DNA of 64,000 nucleotides from UBA168 sp011055275. GTDB lineage: Archaea; Thermoproteota; Thermoprotei_A; Marsarchaeales; UBA168. The notes beneath the pieces were generated by a model. The model did no database searches and was not told the origin of the DNA. It saw only the letters and a list, made by a program, of their open reading frames with translations. The position numbers were made by a program, and so were the translations under genes. The stretch lies in NCBI GenBank assembly GCA_046635845.1, contig JAQQXN010000002.1; one strand, written 5' to 3'. Numbering within the stretch: the first letter of the stretch is position 1; every line of letters begins with the position of its first letter. Below are positions 25,108 to 33,473 of the stretch, piece by piece.

Positions 25108-25882
25108 TTTCAGTCACCCCTTGCCACCTTTTAACCGCTGAGGCCAGCGCGCTCATGACCGCCTCCCTGGTTTCCAAGCGCTCCTGAGACGCTGGCGTTA
25201 TGTGAAGTGCGCCTCCTTCAGGTTGGAACACAAAGGCTTCATCGCTATTCAACTCGCGAGGGGAACCCTCATAAACCTCAACGCCGTTAAATTTGATAGA
25301 GCCCTCGCGGTATTCGTGAGGTATTCCAAGCTCCTTCAGGCCGATTAGGACGGCCGCAAGTGGTTGCGTCTGCACGCTTACGGCCACCTTGTCCAGCGGC
25401 CTCTTCCTAACCCTTCTCAGCCATGAGGCTTTCGTCGAAAGGTTAAGCTCGGAAAGCACTAGAAGGGCCAGCAAGAGCCAGAAGGGGGGGCCAAAACTGA
25501 GAGATACGCTGGCCTGGAAATATATGTAACCGGTTGGCGTTGGCACAACGTAGGCCCCCCTGCTGATAAGATACCTGTAGCGAAAAATTATGCTATCCAC
25601 TACCAACGTAAGCGAGACAAAAGCTATTATAAAGGAAGCGTAAAGCGAGTACTTGTTCTTCCAGAGGATAAGGACGAAGGCAGAAATCAAGGCGTATCCC
25701 GCTATGAGGTAGGTTATGGCCAGCGAGTAGACGAAGCTAGAGCCGAGGAGAGATACGTGCATCCCATTTAGCATGAGCTTGTCCTCAAAGAAGCTTGAGC
25801 GCGCTGTCCACAGTGGCCAGATCAGCCAGGAAACGACGAAAGCTAAAGCCAACACCAAATAGGTTACTACCTCTCTTCTCAT
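24935..25882 (-). CDS. Polytopic membrane protein of the surface-protein operon
   Basis: About five hydrophobic helices (VVTYLVLALAFVVSWLIWPL at the N-terminus, then YSLAITYLIAGYALISAFVL, YASFIIAFVSLTLVVD, PPFWLLLALLVLSELN), then a cytosolic or external alpha/beta domain. The final roughly 55 residues run in a second frame over the signal peptide of the next gene, a 173-bp overlap, and look like out-of-frame translation; a small frameshift probably moved the true stop from about 25120. It overlaps the upstream gene by 4 bp. It may help export or assemble the neighbouring secreted proteins, which is inference. Confidence 0.65.
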   Translation of the reverse strand: MRREVVTYLVLALAFVVSWLIWPLWTARSSFFEDKLMLNGMHVSLLGSSFVYSLAITYLIAGYALISAFVLILWKNKYSLYASFIIAFVSLTLVVDSIIFRYRYLISRGAYVVPTPTGYIYFQASVSLSFGPPFWLLLALLVLSELNLSTKASWLRRVRKRPLDKVAVSVQTQPLAAVLIGLKELGIPHEYREGSIKFNGVEVYEGSPRELNSDEAFVFQPEGGALHITPASQERLETREAVMSALASAVKRWQGVTENEYERERGTGRRAADDTCADKLGLCRRDHDLQRRLFGYCCASTCDTVAPDTFLRRGF

Positions 25883-26670
25883 CCTCGTCTCACCTCGAAG
25901 TAGTGGTAAAACTGCATCAAGCTGGTTGAATTGGCGTTCGGAAACACGTACGTTACCAGGGTCGGCATGTAAAGGGTGTAGCTACCACTGGATAGCGGGC
26001 CGCTCGAGTAAAGCCAGGTAGAGACGCCAGTCTCCCCCGGCCTAAAAGTAGCTGTCACGAAGTGCACCCCGGCTTGAACACTATAAGAAATATTCCAGTA
26101 GCCTACGCTGTTAAAGACGTAATTGTGAGTGCTGTCGTCTACAAGAGATACGTTATAAAATCCCCCGATCACAACAGGCACTGGGGAAGAGGAAGATATG
26201 TTGACCTGAAGTAGGCCTCCGGAAAAGCTTACCCCAACCACGCTTACGTTTATAGTAAAATCAAGCGGGACTACCGAGAAGAAGTGAATTTGCGATGGCT
26301 GCCCGAAAAAGCTACCCTGCACTACGCCTTCTACCCCAACGTCGCGCATACCGAGGTAAGACGGCGATAGGGGAATAGAGCCGTAAAGGTGGCCGTCAAC
26401 TGGCGTTAACGAGCAACTCCTACCAGTCTCAATTATGACTGCTGAACCTCCCTCGGGCTGAAAGCCGGAAGAGCCGAACAGGCTGACCGTAAGATAAAGG
26501 CCGGAGCTAGTAGCCTTGATCGAAGAAACGTCAGCATAAGGAACGTTAAAAAATGATTGCACGGAGACCGTAGGGGTCCTAAGAAAATCCCAAGCCGTGA
26601 AGGCGAAGGCCACTAAAATCAAAAGGAGCGTAAAAGAGAAGAAAATTTTGAAGTGCTGGCTGCTTTCCAA
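25879..26670 (-). CDS. Exported beta-rich protein with N-terminal anchor
   Basis: 263 residues. One hydrophobic helix (IFFSFTLLLILVAFAFTAWD) near the N-terminus is followed by an ectodomain of Ser/Val-rich strands with several N-glycosylation sequons (NVS, NIS, NST), including a repeat-like pair of Ig-type modules (VVPLDFTINVSVVGVSFSGG, then YVFNSVGYWNISYSVQAGVH). No catalytic motif is seen. It is the second gene of the operon, 12 bp after 26683-27267 and coupled to the membrane protein by a 4-bp overlap. Confidence 0.65.
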   Translation of the reverse strand: MESSQHFKIFFSFTLLLILVAFAFTAWDFLRTPTVSVQSFFNVPYADVSSIKATSSGLYLTVSLFGSSGFQPEGGSAVIIETGRSCSLTPVDGHLYGSIPLSPSYLGMRDVGVEGVVQGSFFGQPSQIHFFSVVPLDFTINVSVVGVSFSGGLLQVNISSSSPVPVVIGGFYNVSLVDDSTHNYVFNSVGYWNISYSVQAGVHFVTATFRPGETGVSTWLYSSGPLSSGSYTLYMPTLVTYVFPNANSTSLMQFYHYFEVRRG

Positions 26671-26682
26671 GCGGCATCGCCG

Positions 26683-27267
26683 CTAAGGAACGGGTATTGA
26701 CGATTGGCTGATCACGTTGTAGCCGAAGCGCAGCGTGACGGTCTCCAAGCTTGCTGAAGTCACGGGTAAGTTGGGTATTATCTTGATTGAGACTTCATAC
26801 GTGCCAACAGGTAAAGTTATGCCGGTCGTGGGCGTCGTCACCCCGGAGGCGATGACCTCAATGGCTCCGTTTACAGTTCCTCCGACTATGTACACGTACA
26901 TCGTGTTTATTGCGCTTCCGCTTCCGGTGGGGGCGATGCTTTCGTTGTTGAGATATATGTAGCCTTCCTGATTCACGGTAAGCTGAACCGCGTCGTAGTA
27001 GTAAATTGACGCGGCGTTTGAGATGGCGGCAGTCACGGTAAAGCCCGCGTTTGATGTCGTTATCGTTGTACCCTCGTATTGCGTAGCCGAGTTCATCGCC
27101 GCGGCGTTGGCGTTAGAGCCCGGGCCGAACTCTATGGGTTGCTCAACTACGCTGGTGATAACCTTTCCGTTATAAGTAAAAACGACGTCAGCAAGAACCA
27201 AGGTAGAGGTTACGGACACGAGCAATAACAGTATCGTGGCATACAATGTCCTGCTTTGATTCATCAT
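26683..27267 (-). CDS. Small secreted protein, candidate filament or matrix subunit
   Basis: 194 residues with a Sec-type signal (LYATILLLLVSVTSTLVLAD) and then VVFTYNGKVITSVVEQPIEF. The mature part is Ala/Thr/Ile-rich beta structure without cysteines, the composition of self-assembling surface subunits. It shares its mature N-terminal segment with the 496-residue protein at 23617. It leads the operon, with TATA-like GCTTATAAA about 26 bp upstream. TasA/camelysin-like or donor-strand pilins of archaea have a similar layout, but I cannot claim homology. Confidence 0.65.
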   Translation of the reverse strand: MMNQSRTLYATILLLLVSVTSTLVLADVVFTYNGKVITSVVEQPIEFGPGSNANAAAMNSATQYEGTTITTSNAGFTVTAAISNAASIYYYDAVQLTVNQEGYIYLNNESIAPTGSGSAINTMYVYIVGGTVNGAIEVIASGVTTPTTGITLPVGTYEVSIKIIPNLPVTSASLETVTLRFGYNVISQSSIPVP

Positions 27268-27356
27268 AAAAAGCGGTTATGTCGTTTTATAAGCATTTCT
27301 ATACACATTTGCATAAACCCTAGGCGGTAACATCTCCGCTGCTTATTGATATTAAT

Positions 27357-28659
27357 CTATTGCTTAGCTAGCTTCCACCTTTCATCCTCGTCCATGTCCT
27401 CCACTTCATCGAGCTCTGGCATCTCGCTGGGAAGAACCTGGCTCTGCGCCTTCTCGAGCATTTCATTAAGCCTATCCTTCCTCCTCTCCAAGGACTTCAG
27501 TATGGCGTAGGTGCTGGAGGCTAGCCTCCTCTGCAATATGACAAGCGCAAATGCTACGTTGCGTCTCTTTTCGCGGCTGAGAGCTCTGTTGTATTGGTCG
27601 TGGACGTAGGCCGAGAGATCATTGTAAAGCTTTTTCTCGAGCTCAGACAGATTACGGGCAAGGGTCGTAACGTAACGCGGAAGGAACAACGGCTTTCCGT
27701 CGAAATCCTTTAAGTCCTCCTTTTTCCTCCTTATGAAGAGCGGGTTGTCCCCCTCATTTATGGACTGAAGCACCATCTCTTCGGTTGCGAAGAAACCAGG
27801 TTGAAGTAGGTCCAGAAAAAGCCTGAAGTTCTCTGGGTCGCCCCTGTGGGGAGTAGCCGTCAAGAAGAGCAGATGGGGATCAGCTATTTTAGAAAGCACC
27901 TCCCCGAGCCTGTATCTGTCCGTCTTCGCGACTTTATCTCCGTAGACGGTGGCGCTCATCTTGTGGGCTTCATCCACAACTACTAAGTCAAACTTCGCCG
28001 ATTCCACCGAGGGCAACACATCGTCTCTCTTGGCAAAGTCCATTGAGGTTATTATTTGGTTGTCGCGCTCCCATACGTTTTCGCCGTAGTGGGTTTCAAG
28101 CGAGCTCCTGTCGACCACCGTGAAGTTTTCCCCGAACCGATCCTTCATTTCCCTGAGCCATTGGTCCTTTAGGTGCCCTGGAACGACTATGAGAACCCTC
28201 TTGATCAAACCTCTCAGCTTTAGTTCTTTTATTATTAGCCCAGCCATTATGGTCTTCCCGGCGGCTGGGTCGTCTGCGATAAGGAAGCGGATCCTTGGAA
28301 GCCTTAGGGCATAACCGTAGACCGCTTCTATTTGGTGAGGAAGGGGGTCTACCTTTGAAGTGTTCATCGCCAGGAGGGGGTCGTACATGGCAGCGTAACG
28401 ATACCTTTTGCCCTCAACGGCTAGGAAGATCCTCCACGGCTCGGCTGAGAAGTCCGTTTTTGAGCTCGCTAATGGAAACTTCTTGAAGGTCTGATAGAGG
28501 GATGAGCTGGTCGATGTATTGTCTGGAGGTCGTCGTTGCACCAATTATGTGGACGTAATTGTCCTCGGTTTCAACCCTCTTTATTTCTACTGGTTCTGGC
28601 CACCTAGGTCCCTTGATTACAATACCGGGAGCGAAGTCAGATGGAATCAAGGTCAACAC
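27357..28659 (-). pseudogene. Truncated, frameshifted SNF2-type helicase
   Basis: Two frames make one protein. The first (28659 down to about 28450) starts MLTLIPSDFAPGIVIKGPRW and stops early. The second, in another frame, carries the SNF2/RapA-like ATPase: DPLPHQIEAVYGYALRLPRI, Walker A-like DDPAAGKTIMAGLIIKEL, DEAH box VVVDEAHKM and LFLTATPHRG. The frames join near 28440-28460. The protein then ends near the linker (DMDEDERWKLAKQ), so the second helicase lobe and everything after are missing. Intact relatives are long DNA-translocating helicases found in genome islands. This copy should be inactive. Confidence 0.8.
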
Positions 28660-28978
28660 CTCAACTTCAATGTACTACTCGTAACGAAATATTTTTTACC
28701 GTTGGCCGACGGCTTTGAACCATGTTCAAAATCCACGCATAGGCCACGTCTGTACAAACAACTTTTAATCCATGGCTTATTTATTGGTTAATTTCTGCTT
28801 GCCCCAGGGAGCAAACGTAAACGACCTGAAAGCGCACACTAGAGGGAAAAGTTCACCGAAACTTTTTAAGACCATGGACTTCACGGCTTATTAGCTACAC
28901 AAAAATATAAACCCGCTTTTGACTCTGGCTGGCGGATACTTCTCAGGACACAAGAGTATCCCACGTAGTTTTTACCCT
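28660..28978. other. AT-rich spacer without gene
   Basis: About 320 bp between the broken helicase and the frameshifted gene. It contains TATA-like strings (AAATATAAACC near 28905-28915) but no frame, RNA or repeat that I recognise. Confidence 0.5.
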
Positions 28979-29435
28979 CTACCTTCTATCCCTAGCCAGC
29001 GAAAAGATGAGCTTAGCGACATCTCCGCCGTAGACCGAGCAGGCAAGCTCCGTTATCGAACCATTTTTCCTTCACCATGGACGAAAGGGAGTCGAGGAGG
29101 CCCTCGAAAGCGTCTCCCGTAAGAAACCTGTGATACCAGCCCCTGTACCCAGGGTGGCCTTTCCACTGGAAGGAGTAAAAGGACGCGCGATCCGAGGTGA
29201 TCGCCTCGGTCACGCTTTCACCCGACGCCCTCAGATGATCGGAGAAACCCAACAGCATGGGCAAGAGGACGCCCTGAACCTTCACCTGATAATCGGAAAG
29301 CGCTACCAGAAGGGCCCGGAGGTCCCGGTCAGAGCCCTCATAGCTCCTTGCAGCTGCAAGGGCGGAAGTGGTGCCCAGGTAATGCTTGAAGCGCTCGTAG
29401 GCCCTGTCAAGATCCCTCCTGCGATCGGCGCTCAC
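28979..29435 (-). pseudogene. Unidentified soluble protein, frameshifted near the end
   Basis: The main frame encodes 140 residues (MSADRRRDLDRAYERFKHYL ... AITSDRASFYSFQWKGHPGY). After VKEKW the frame gives an unlikely arginine-rich end, while a +/-1 shift at the TTTTT run (29064-29068) reads GSITELACSVYGGDVAKLIF to a stop at 28979, a more natural C-terminus. The frameshift may be real decay or a sequence error. The all-helical N-terminal part resembles HEPN-like or other small helical bundles only superficially. Function is unknown. Confidence 0.5.
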
Positions 29436-30193
29436 AACATTTGAGGGGGGTCGTTTTTAACTTTTTGGCAGCACCTTGCGCTCAAAGGTGCCGAAGCCGC
29501 CAGATTTGAGCTGACGAAAGCCAGAGGTCCTGTCCTAAGTAGCTTGCGTACCCGATACCGCGAATTAATCGTTTTACTGCAAGGCCTATTACCCTTTCCG
29601 TTTGGCCAGCTCGTTTCTGATGATCGAGATCTCAAGCGCTAGGGCATTCTGCACAAAGCCTTCTCGCAATGCCCTCATCGCACCTTTCGCGCACGAACGC
29701 GTTTGGGTTGCGTACCTTGCCTCGACCAGCTCCTTGAGCCCTTAGCCTTCTCCTGGCAGGTCAAAGGCCTGGCGAAAGCAAGGCCATCTGATTTCCAGCC
29801 ACCACGGGAAAGAGCTACCGAATAAGAACCAGTCCCCTTCTCAGCTGCGCGACTTAGAACCGCTACCCCCTTAGCGTATTTTACCGAACCAGAAGACGGT
29901 ACTTACCCTCGCGCTGTGGAAGGCCCTTAGCGCGCGGGCCGGTGGCGCTCCGGCAGACCTCTCCCCGCAGCGCTAACGAAGGCGCTCGCGGCGCCTCTTT
30001 GCTTCCTACCCGCCACAGCTACCAGGCGTCCTGGCGTTTTGGCCCCGCGGCGCTCAGCGGGCTTCTGCGCGAGCCTACGCAAGCTCCTCAGAGGTCAAGG
30101 CGCCTTTTCGGTAAGCCTTTTTAAACGCTCCAGTGTACGCGTGAAAAATCTACCAATTTTTGCGCGGGAATTTGCCGGACTGCATGCGCAAAA
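29436..30193. other. GC-rich accessory DNA: gene fragment and structured stretch
   Basis: No intact gene. On the minus strand, 29589-29741 reads 50 codons of a protein-like C-terminus (LKELVEARYATQTRSCAKGA, ending RNELAKRKG-stop) with no start, so it is a fragment. From about 29890 to 30100, the minus strand is very GC-rich with strong hairpins (for example GGCGCCGCGAGCGCC) downstream of a TATA-like TTTAAAAA at about 30118-30125, so a structured RNA is possible. It lacks recognisable SRP or RNase P signature motifs. Confidence 0.45.
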
Positions 30194-30518
30194 GGCCAGT
30201 CAAGTAGCATCATTTTCTTATACTAGATGGGCCACGTATCGAAAGTCCGTCCAGAGTCCACTTTCGCTTCCCAAACATAAAACCCTCATGGACGCTTTCA
30301 GGCCATTGAACTGGTAGTGGACTGTGAACTGGACTGGACCGTGCATTTTAGCCCCTGGACGCCTGGCCGCTCGCATGTGAACTCTATGAGCGGAAGGCCG
30401 GTCAAGTAGCATCAGTTTCTCATGCTAGATGGAGTACGATTCAAAAGTTCACTCCAAGTTCACTCTGCCTTTCCCCACATAAAACCCTCATGGACGCTTT
30501 CAGGCCACTGGACTGGTA
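30194..30518. repeat. Pair of about 123-bp imperfect direct repeats
   Basis: Copy 1 at 30194-30316 and copy 2 at 30396-30518, 202 bp apart. Shared blocks include GTCAAGTAGCATCA, CTAGATGG and a long identical stretch around ACATAAAACCCTCATGGACG. Copies differ by scattered substitutions. Each ends in ACTGG/TGGACT-type words that lead into the 22-bp tandem array downstream. No gene is encoded. Confidence 0.8.
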
Positions 30519-30655
30519 CTGCACTGTTCACCCCCAGTCCATTGAGGGAGTGCACNNNNNNNNNNNNNNNNNNNNNNNNNNNNNNNNNNNNNNNNNNNNN
30601 NNNNNNNNNNNNNNNNNNNNNNNNNNNNNNNNNNNNNNNNNNNNNNNNNNNNNNN

Positions 30656-30741
30656 AGTTCAGTCCAGTACAGTGCACAGTTCAGTCCAGTACAGTGCACA
30701 GTTCAGTCCAGTACAGTGCACAGTTCAGTCCACGGTACACC
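30656..30741. repeat. 22-bp tandem repeat array (with assembly gap)
   Basis: Three exact copies of a 22-bp unit (AGTTCAGTCCAGTACAGTGC plus AC) at 30656-30721, and a partial fourth to about 30733. A 100-N gap (30556-30655) lies immediately before, so the array is probably longer. On the other strand, the unit is a run of ACTGN pentamers. The spacing of 22 bp is about two helical turns, as in iterons. TGGACT/AGTCCA words continue to about 30960. There are no unique spacers, so it is not a CRISPR. Confidence 0.85.
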
Positions 30742-30978
30742 AAAAAACTTCGCTCTCCTCAATGGACTCCACCCGCCGAGTCCACTCTTACTGGACTGGA
30801 CTCCCTTTTCCCTCAATGGACTCGCCCAGAAAGTCCAGTCCACTGCAAGTCCATTGAAGAGTCCAGTCCACGGTACACTTCTGCCAGACAGTCTACAGCC
30901 AGCCCACTGAGAAGGCCCATAACCCTTTTCTCTCAATGGAATTTTTGGACTGTTTACTGAGCAAAGCAGAACTGTCCT

Positions 30979-32060
30979 GGGTTGTTGCACAATTCTAGAG
31001 AGAAGTTTCAGCACATGGAATAAGCAGCGTCAGATCCACAAGGTTATGCCAGCCAGCGGCTTTAACCACCGGGATATAGCAGCGGGTAAGGGAAATAAGC
31101 CTAGCCCCAAACGCCATTGGCGTTCCTAGGACGAGGAGCTGGTAATAACGGGCGAGCTCCTTCTGGACATCAGGCCCTTCAAGCGCTGGAAGAAGGAAGT
31201 GAGAAGAGCAAACAGGAAAAAGAGAGGGAGGCCTTACCTATTCCCGGATTCTTTGATTAAGTGGCAGGTGGTATTGCATCGGTGAATTGACCATCGCAAC
31301 CTTTAAGGCATAGCTCGCGCCCTGAAGGCCTTTCACTTGATCCTCAGGACTGACGATTGCACGATTGCCTGGAGAAGGATATCCGGAATGGTCCCAGAGA
31401 TAAGGCTGCCAAGCGCCAAGGAACTGGAAATAGCGGCAGACGGTACCGGGCTCAAGACGGGAAGCGCTGGCGAGTACTTGACCTACAGGTACGGAAGGCC
31501 GGGAAAGAGCAGGAAGCACGTCCTCCTGGTAATCACGGTGGACGTCAAGCGCAGGAAGCTGTTAAGCGCCGACGCCTACATCGAGGGAAGGGGCCATTCG
31601 GAAGCAAGGACGGCCGTGACGATGGTCGCCGAGGTCAGGGAGAAGGGGAAGAGCGTAAAAAAGTTCTACGGCGATGGTGCTTACGATGCAAACCTCGTCT
31701 TCTCTTCCTTAAGGGACGCGGAGAGCGCCGTGAAGATCAGAACAAACGCGACCACTTACCGTTCCCGCGGCTCTAAGAGGAGAAGGGACGAGGTAAGGAG
31801 GTACCATTCCCTGGGATACAAGAGGTGGAAGGAGCAAACCGGATACGGAAGGCGCTAGGCGGTGGAGGGCTTTTTCTCGGCGATGAAGAGGAAGTTCGGT
31901 GAGGACACAAGCTCTAGGAAGCCGCAAACGCTCACCGTAGAGGCAGTGCAAAGGGCATGGGCTTACGACGAGATGGCCTGCTACGCTGGGGCAAGGACGC
32001 GAAAGGGCGAGGCAAGGGAAAGCACGCGGAAAAGCACGGCCTAGGATTTATTCAACAAAG
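30979..32060 (+). mobile_element. Defective IS5/DDE-type insertion sequence
   Basis: About 1.08 kb bounded by imperfect terminal inverted repeats: GTTGTTGCACAATTCT (30981-30996) and the complement of AGGATTTATTCAACAAAG (32043-32060). It carries one decayed transposase gene. A shortened copy with the same ends lies at 19956-20388 in the opposite orientation. Target-site duplications were not identified with confidence. Confidence 0.75.
31110..32043 (+). pseudogene. DDE transposase pseudogene (nonsense and N-terminal damage)
   Basis: The catalytic region is clear: first Asp in IAADGTGLKTGSAGEYLTYR, second in FYGDGAYDANLVFSSL, and the Glu region in AVEGFFSAMKRKFGEDT. An in-frame TAG at 31856-31858 falls exactly where relatives have Trp (GYGRR-stop-AVEGFF), so TGG to TAG is the likely change. 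The N-terminal part (KRHW ... GRPYLFPDSLIKWQVV) is broken by stops at about 31128, 31285 and 31308. The protein belongs to the archaeal IS5-like DDE_Tnp_1 group. Confidence 0.8.
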
Positions 32061-32613
32061 CAGTTAAAAATGCGTTTTCAAACGACCCACAATTATCCTT
32101 CGGTTTACTCGCGCGTTCCAGGCCGGAACGTAAGATCTTGAAGAATTTTGGGTTTTTGATCGTGGCCTTGCTCGCGAAAACCGATGCGCATTCAAAGTCC
32201 ATAAGTGCTGCGAAACAGGCAGAGCAGAACGCTTATATCATGCTCATCACAAAACTGAAGTTAAGGCCTTTCCGTATCACATTCAGCACCCATGTGAAAA
32301 ATCTCAGTTCAACGATTTGCTTTGTTCCACTACCATGGCAAGGCCTTGAAACCCGTTTTAACTGATATCGCTTGCGCAGATGGAAAATTAAGTTCTCATT
32401 TTAAGAACCTTTGCGGTCTTCATCGATACATCGCCTTAAGTCGCTTTTCATGAAAAGCTTTTTTTATTATAAAAAATTTCACATAAGCTTGTGTAGAGCG
32501 CTTCCAAACACTTTAGATCGATCGCGCATCCGCGTCGATGAGGTGTAACAGCCCCCGGCACTGGCAACCGATCGAGTGAGGTATGCTTTACCTGCCCTTA
32601 GCCAGAACGCCGC
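32061..32613. other. Gene-free region after the IS element
   Basis: About 550 bp. A plus-strand frame at 32138-32365 lacks a promoter and any resemblance to known proteins. An A/T run near 32459-32478 (TTTTTTATTATAAAAAA) may be a terminator or AT-rich spacer. No RNA gene was found. Confidence 0.45.
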
Positions 32614-32862
32614 TCACTCCTTGGTCTCTTCATCGCTTCCCTTTGGATTAACGACGACGGCGGTAGCGTATCTTGGAGTGACCCTGGTTACCTTTATCTT
32701 GACCTTGTCTCCCTGTTTCGTTCCTGGGACGAACACGATGAAGCGCTCTATCTTCGCTACACCCTCGCCCCTCCTGCTAGTGTCGGTTATCTCTACGTCG
32801 TACTCTTTTCCCTCCTCTACGGGCTTCTCGAAAAAGCTGCCGCCACTTCTCCTGTAAGACAT
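32614..32862 (-). CDS. Single TRAM-domain protein
   Basis: An 82-residue protein consisting of one TRAM domain: GKEYDVEITDTSRRGEGVAK, then IERFIVFVPGTKQGDKVKIK and VTRVTPRYATAVVV. Stand-alone TRAM proteins of archaea bind RNA and act as chaperones, for example in cold response. A strong GGAGGTGA lies upstream of the ATG. It is divergent from the MIP18-like gene. Confidence 0.9.
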   Translation of the reverse strand: MSYRRSGGSFFEKPVEEGKEYDVEITDTSRRGEGVAKIERFIVFVPGTKQGDKVKIKVTRVTPRYATAVVVNPKGSDEETKE

Positions 32863-33066
32863 TCATTTCACCTCCACATTTATTTTTTGCAAAGGACCGG
32901 TAGAAGCGCACCCTATTTAGGATGAGTTAATACCCGTCCGAATGCAAGGAAGTAAACCCCCAGCATATAAGCCTACGGGCCGCTTAATGGAGGGCCTTCC
33001 ATCACGCCGGACGACCGCAAGGAAAGCCACCATCACTATCCTTTTACACGGAAAGCAGACATACTC

Positions 33067-33459
33067 ATGGTAACAGAGGACGAAATCCTGAAGAGCATCG
33101 AGGACGTCGTCGATCCAGAAACCCAAATAACCATATCCGAAATGCAGCTCGTTGACGAGGTAAAGTTAAGCGATGATGGGGCCGTCAAGATAAAGATGCA
33201 CATGACAACCCCTCTTTGCCCTGCGCAGTACGCCTACAGCATTGCCCTAGACGTAAAGGACAGGGTGTCTGCGCTCAAGGACGTGAAGAAGGTCACCGTG
33301 GTCATCACGAACCATTACCTATCTCCCGAGATAAATCAGGCGGTAAACGGTCCCGACTGGAAGCCGGAAAGTCCTGACGAGGCCGGTCCCGTTCCTGGCG
33401 AGGAGGGGGATCAGGAAGGGTCAGATCAGCTGCGAAAGCGAGTCATCCTTTTCAACTGA
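33067..33459 (+). CDS. MIP18/DUF59-family iron-sulfur assembly protein
   Basis: 130 residues. The core (EDEILKSIEDVVDPETQITI ... KIKMHMTTPLCPAQYAYSIA) is the MIP18 (SufT/PaaD-like) fold, with the conserved Thr-Pro-x-Cys-Pro segment holding the reactive cysteine. Such proteins help mature iron-sulfur proteins. A charged, probably disordered tail follows (about residue 95 onward). It lies 14 bp before the next gene and is probably co-transcribed. Confidence 0.85.
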   Translation: MVTEDEILKSIEDVVDPETQITISEMQLVDEVKLSDDGAVKIKMHMTTPLCPAQYAYSIALDVKDRVSALKDVKKVTVVITNHYLSPEINQAVNGPDWKPESPDEAGPVPGEEGDQEGSDQLRKRVILFN

Positions 33460-33473
33460 CGCGCCAAGACCCT

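Noticed and set aside
29780..30125. SRP RNA or RNase P RNA
   Set aside because: The conserved SRP helix 8 sequence and the RNase P core motifs could not be found despite the high GC and folding potential.
30556..30741. CRISPR array
   Set aside because: Units are directly adjacent with no unique spacers, and no cas genes are present.
30422..30960. Protein-coding genes across the repeat region
   Set aside because: The 22-bp unit lacks stops in all frames, so long frames arise on both strands by necessity; the unit is not a multiple of three and the translation is low-complexity.
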